NCBI GenBank assembly: GCA_951802425.1
Contig: OX637804.1
Coordinates: 1,426,001-1,490,000 of the forward strand
Direction: 5' to 3'
Length of the DNA stretch: 64,000 nucleotides
DNA from: Clavaria fumosa
Lineage: Eukaryota > Basidiomycota > Agaricomycetes > Agaricales > Clavariaceae
Shown: positions 60,201 to 64,000 of the stretch, piece after piece
Layout: every line of letters starts with the position of its first letter
Position numbering within the stretch: the first letter of the stretch is position 1
The notes under the pieces: model-generated
What the model was told of the DNA's origin: nothing
The model's input: the letters and a program-made list of their open reading frames with translations, nothing else
The model's database searches: none
Made by a program: the position numbers and the translations under genes

Positions 60201-60556
60201 ATGGCACAAGGATAGTTTCAGGGTCTGATGACAGGACAGTGAGAGTGTGGAATGCAGTCACTGGTGCTCATCTGCAGACACTTGTGGGCCATTCTAATTG
60301 GGTCAGATCAGTGTCATTCTCTCTGGATGGCACAAGGATAGTTTCAGGGTCATCAGACATGACAGTGAGAGTGTGGAATGCAGTCACTGGTGCTCATCTG
60401 TGGACACTTGAGGGCCATTCTAATTGGGTCAGATCAGTGTCATTCTCTCCAGATGGCACAAGGATAGTTTCAGGGTCTGATGACAGGACAGTGAGAGTGT
60501 GGGATGCAGTCACTGGTGCTCATCTGCAGATACTTGTGGGCCATTCTGATGGTATC
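57250..60556 (+). CDS. NACHT-WD40 NLR-type gene with intact N-terminal domain, cut by an LTR
   Basis: ATG at 57250 in CACCATGC context. Exon 1 (57250-57429, 60 codons) contains KISVPGLQEGIGGFVVLLNA; further short exons (57485 onward) contain ACRVRDLGTMLQE, RNRLKRVLTR and ISAVNDSIQQFL. Together they make a helical N-terminal domain like that of the TKL-type kinase gene. The exon from 58040 has GLNLPRAV, then from 58098 is nearly identical to the first NLR gene: CLGGTRKEILEELYEWIG, Walker A GVAGSGKTTIAYT, Walker B VVIDALDECKDD. The 58-bp intron (59620-59677) is conserved. Five WD40 repeats follow, and the sixth is cut after GHSDGI at 60556 by a gypsy LTR. The frame continues into the LTR to 60691. 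This copy keeps the N-terminus the other lost, but lacks the C-terminal repeats and cap. Confidence 0.85.
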
Positions 60557-60907
60557 TGTTACAATCTCACCACGTCACCCCCCCTCCTTTCCTTTTCACC
60601 ATATCACCGCCCTCCTTTTCTACCCTTCACGACTCCCCTTCTCTTTCATCACATGCCTCATGCCACGCCCCTCTTATGTTATCACACGTGAGTCATCCCC
60701 GGCCTCGCCTCCTATGCACGGACTACACGCTTTCCCCATGCTGCGTTATGACTCACCCTCCTGTAGTATATAAGTAGCTGTACCCACCTGTAACAATCCC
60801 TTAGGTTGTTACTTTCTATCACATACATCCTTTGCTCCTATTCGGCCGATTCGACCTGAGTCCCTCGAATACCCGGGAGTCAACGCGACACTTGTTGACA
60901 AGTAACA
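60557..60907 (+). repeat. 5' LTR of the gypsy element
   Basis: It begins TGTTACAATC and ends GACAAGTAACA, giving six-base inverted ends TGTTAC/GTAACA. GTATC (60552-60556) is the probable left copy of the target-site duplication. Confidence 0.75.
60767..60774 (+). promoter_or_regulatory. TATA box in the gypsy LTR
   Basis: TATATAAG lies 140 bp before the LTR end, at the usual place for the U3 promoter. Confidence 0.55.
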
Positions 60908-61554
60908 ACCTCTCCCCCGCCTACCTCCTCACAGACCTAGGCACCCCACCTCGCCCGAGCCGAAGCAAGGCTTGCGTATTCGGAGAAGACACACTGGCAC
61001 GCTTCTGGACAGCGTTTGAAAGACACGAGAGGCGCAGAGCCCTCACAGGACTTGACGAAGATACCGACTTCGAGCAATTGACCCCACCGACTACACCGCA
61101 GAGCAGAACCTACGAACGGTTCTTGTACCCGAGACAGTCCGAAGCTGCGCAATTGGCACCAAGATATCATTTTGCCACCAGAAGAATCTGCATCCCCCGA
61201 GACCCGAGCACAGACAACGTGCTATCGCTTGCGCACCGACCTGAGTGGCGCGCCTTTCGAACCCGATTAGTGGCCCTGCTTACTGAAGTCGCGGCTGAAC
61301 AAGCTTACGAACAAGAGAGCCTGGAATTTTTGGCTGGAGAAGACGATCTCCTTGAAGAAGACAGCGACTACCACAGTGCCCTCGAACAACTCGAGGACGA
61401 CACTCACATATCCGTTGCCGTACAAACCGACAGTTTACCTGAACACTGCTCTTCCGAAGCACAAACCGACCTCACCTTCGGATCACTCCAAGATCGTCTA
61501 CGGATAGACATCTTCCACGACCCCCCGCGCATTTATCTCGAAGACCTCGACTGA
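60908..61554 (+). other. Open leader frame without any ATG, upstream of gag
   Basis: A frame open from inside the LTR to a TGA at 61552-61554 encodes about 215 residues after the LTR, with no methionine codon. The product would be acidic and ordered-looking: TLARFWTAFERHERRRALT, PEWRAFRTRLVALLTEV, EDDLLEEDSDYHSALEQL. The gag ATG follows four bases after the stop. Translation could start at a non-ATG codon or after splicing, or the frame may be a structural leader. I do not recognise the protein. Confidence 0.5.
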
Positions 61555-61558
61555 ACAA

Positions 61559-62854
61559 ATGGCTGACGCCGTCCCCGCACCTGCCCCTGCCCCCGCAGCG
61601 GCACCGATAACGTTGAATTTGAAAATCGCCCCCTACTCGGGAGAGCGAACAGAGTTCCAAACCTTCCTCCGCAGTCTCCACCTGGAATTCAGGGTGAACG
61701 CTGCCAGATACCCCACGGACTTCCTCAAGGTGGTTTTCACCTTGAGCAATATGACAGAAGGCTACGCTGCAGAATGGGCAAATCAAGCTGCCACGGTTCT
61801 GCTGGAGGAAGGAGGAGAGCAGGTCATCTGGGCGACCTTTGAAGTGAGAATGAGGGAGGCCTTTTCCCCCATTGAGGACCAAGCCCTGGCGGTCCAGAAG
61901 ATCAACCTCTTCAAGCAAGTGCAGATGGACGCTGCACAGTTTTTCCAGAAGTTCGAAACGCTGATGAACCAGGCCGGCTACGACGAAGAGACGCACTGGA
62001 ACGTGATCCACGCGCTACTAATGAGGGCCTTACACCCTAAACTGATGGAGAAAGTGCTCTCCTGCGCCGAGCAACCCGCGGATTACCAAGCTTTCCGGGT
62101 GCTCACGATACGACTAGACCGCCAGCACCAACTGCACACAGCGGTACAAAGAGAAATGCGGGCCCAAACAGCACCCACTCCTCGCCCCGTCTGGAACCAG
62201 CCCGCACAGCGCCAACCCCCGCAGAATCGCTACTGGCGCTCACCCCAGTGGCAGCCACAGGCAGTATGGGAAAGGCAAAACCAATGGAACGCACCACCCG
62301 CACAGCCGCAGCAGGCACAATGGCAACCACCTCCCCAGCAGCAGCAGCAACAACAACAACGACAGCAGGCGCCGCCTCCCGGACAATGGAATAGACAAGC
62401 CCCGCCAGGTACCAGGCAAGGTACCCCGATGGACACAAGCCGAGGAACCGGCCCCCGTCGCCCGCTCATTTGCTACAATTGCGGACAGGTTGGTCATCCA
62501 GCACGACTCTGCCCTGAGCCGCCCCAACGCCGCTCCACCCCCCGACAACAGGCGAGGCTCGGCAACGCATTCGAAATGCGTTCCCCTCCCGGATATTATA
62601 CGCCCCCTCTCTTTTCCCCTTACCCTGTTCCTGCATACCCCGCTTCGCACCCGGCTTCCCTTACCTCATTCAACCCCTCGTACGCAGCCTCGACGGCTGC
62701 GCAGAACGATTACGAGGAGATGGAAAATACCATTGCGCAGCTGAGGGACCAGCTGCACATTCAACAGAGGCCCAGGGCACCGACACCTGGACCGGAGACG
62801 ACCGCAGCAACGTCAAATGCTGGAGATCAGGATTTTCGAGAGGGGTCCACTTGA
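61559..62854 (+). CDS. Gypsy gag (capsid-nucleocapsid)
   Basis: 431 residues. The Ala/Pro N-terminus (PAPAPAPAAAP) is followed by a retrotransposon-gag core (LKIAPYSGERTEFQTFLRSL, then FFQKFETLMNQAGYDEETHW). A Gln/Pro-rich linker has an uninterrupted glutamine run (near 62335-62365). The zinc knuckle is CYNCGQVGHPARLC near 62470. A short tail with IAQLRDQLHIQQR follows, and the stop is at 62852-62854. Gag packages element RNA in virus-like particles. The protease-RT frame overlaps its end in the -1 frame. Confidence 0.88.
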   Translation: MADAVPAPAPAPAAAPITLNLKIAPYSGERTEFQTFLRSLHLEFRVNAARYPTDFLKVVFTLSNMTEGYAAEWANQAATVLLEEGGEQVIWATFEVRMREAFSPIEDQALAVQKINLFKQVQMDAAQFFQKFETLMNQAGYDEETHWNVIHALLMRALHPKLMEKVLSCAEQPADYQAFRVLTIRLDRQHQLHTAVQREMRAQTAPTPRPVWNQPAQRQPPQNRYWRSPQWQPQAVWERQNQWNAPPAQPQQAQWQPPPQQQQQQQQRQQAPPPGQWNRQAPPGTRQGTPMDTSRGTGPRRPLICYNCGQVGHPARLCPEPPQRRSTPRQQARLGNAFEMRSPPGYYTPPLFSPYPVPAYPASHPASLTSFNPSYAASTAAQNDYEEMENTIAQLRDQLHIQQRPRAPTPGPETTAATSNAGDQDFREGST

Positions 62855-64000
62855 GTGCTAAAGTAGGATCCACGTATATTGTCCCCGCCCGTCGACACCG
62901 TGTAAACCAGACCGCATATGACAAACCAATGTTTCCTTTGTCGAAAGAGGCTGAGAGGGCTAAGCACACCCTCAAGAACCTCACCCATAAGAAGCTCCCA
63001 GGGTATAACGATGATGTGGACTGGGACAGGGATCCCAGGACCACGTACGGGAGAGGAGGAGAACGACAATTGGACATGCCAGGTTTCGTGACCACGCTGG
63101 ACACCAAGGAGATCTACGACATCAAGCTGTTAATTGACTCTGGCTGTACGATGTCTGTCATGGACCTGGAATGGGCCACCACCAGGAGGATGAACCTCAC
63201 AGAACTTGAAACTCCCATAGTGTTCAAGAACATCGATGGAACGACGAACATATCAGGGGCCTTCAAGCATTCGGTAACCCTACGACTCAACATCGGAGGC
63301 CATGTCGAGATCAAACAATTCCTATTAGGGCGAGTCACTGGCTACCCAGCGATTCTAGGGCACGATTGGCTCCGACACCACAACCCTAGTATCCGTTGGT
63401 TTGAGAAATACATCCGCTTCGACAAATGCAAGAAGAAGGACTGCCACATCGTAGACTACGGCTATGGCTTACGAAATACACACGATACAACGACCGCGCT
63501 TGACTGGAAGGCCCTATACCCTTTGGTGTTCACTGGGAAGACGGGCCAAAAATTGCCCAAATCTCTACCGGGGATCGACTATGAAATCAAGTTTAAAAAC
63601 GACCCTGGTTTCCTACATTCGAAGGTCTACCCGCTGACCAACAGGGAAGACGAAGCACTGAAAGCCTGGCTCAAAGAAAACTTAGAAAATGGGCGATTAG
63701 TATGGGGAGAGTCGGACTATGTCAGCCCCATCTTCTTCAAAGACGAGGGAGACAAGCTCCGACCCATTATCGACTATAAACGGCTAAATTCATTCTGCGT
63801 GAAGGACATATACCCGCTACCCAGGATTGACGAAACAGTGGCCAGCCTAAAAAAGGCTAAAGTGTTCACAAGCGTGGACGTGGAGTGGGGCTATTGGAAC
63901 GTCGCGATGGCCGAATGGGCACAGCACCTCGCCGCAATAATTACCAAGTACGGTACGGTATGGCCCACCGTCATGCAGTTTGGGTTAATGAATGCCCCTT
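62800..64000 (+). CDS. Gypsy pol: protease and start of reverse transcriptase (partial)
   Basis: The frame is -1 relative to gag and is open across the gag stop, so expression needs a -1 frameshift or equivalent. The aspartic protease has LLIDSGCTMSVMD near 63130 and AILGHDWLRHHNP near 63350. Reverse transcriptase begins with ENGRLVWGESDYVSPIFF, LRPIIDYKRLN and YPLPRIDETVASL, then VDVEWGYWNVAMAE and PTVMQFGLMNAP at the window edge. The RT active-site YxDD, RNase H and integrase lie beyond the window. Confidence 0.88.

Larger units (their letters stand above)
60557..64000 (+). mobile_element. Ty3/gypsy retrotransposon, 5' part, running off the window
   Basis: A 351-bp 5' LTR is followed by an unusual open leader, gag, and pol through the start of reverse transcriptase. 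It is CpG-rich and the frames are open, so it is young compared with the 1.4 kb LTR family. It is a different family (short LTR, TGTTAC/GTAACA ends). The 3' half is outside the window. Confidence 0.88.

Overview
The window is nuclear DNA of a filamentous fungus, most likely an agaricomycete basidiomycete. This rests on many short introns (about 50-75 bp), a DUF3433-type membrane protein, a basidiomycete-style tyrosine-kinase-like (TKL) kinase joined to TPR repeats, two NACHT-WD40 NLR-type genes, and abundant Ty3/gypsy and Ty1/copia elements. I cannot name the species.

Layout. 1-5.7 kb: two minus-strand genes, a secreted kelch-type protein running off the left edge and a DUF3433 membrane protein. 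5.7-9.9 kb: a decayed gypsy pol remnant split by a 1.4 kb solo LTR. 9.9-13.75 kb: a minus-strand gene with an N-terminal helical domain, a TKL-type kinase and a TPR array. 14-25.2 kb: a housekeeping block with a single-pass membrane protein, MSH2, the tRNA m5C methyltransferase TRM4/NCL1 and a centrin-like EF-hand protein. 25.2-31.9 kb: repeats, including two solo LTRs with clean target-site duplications. 32.1-35.5 kb: a La-motif (LARP1/Sro9-type) RNA-binding protein. 36.4-45 kb: an RBR E3 ligase with a papain-like protease domain and a NACHT remnant in front of it, abutting head-to-head a NACHT-WD40 gene whose 3' end is split by a 1,075 bp palindrome. 45.8-55.2 kb: a copia element with a second copia element nested inside it. 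55.4-56.5 kb: mitochondrial ribosome recycling factor. 57.2-60.6 kb: a second NACHT-WD40 gene with its N-terminal domain, cut in the sixth WD40 repeat by a gypsy element that runs off the right edge.

How it fits together. The accessory genes look like fungal innate-immunity or allorecognition parts: NLR-type NTPases with near-identical WD40 repeats, a kinase with near-identical TPR repeats whose N-terminal helical domain aligns without gaps over its core with that of the second NLR, and a protease-RBR protein fused to a NACHT piece. The duplicated parts of these genes and the older LTR copies are strikingly poor in CpG, while single-copy genes and the N-terminal exons of the second NLR are not. 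This points to methylation-linked C-to-T decay aimed at repeats. The functional reading of the cluster is inference; the domain calls, junctions, repeats and duplications are read from the sequence.
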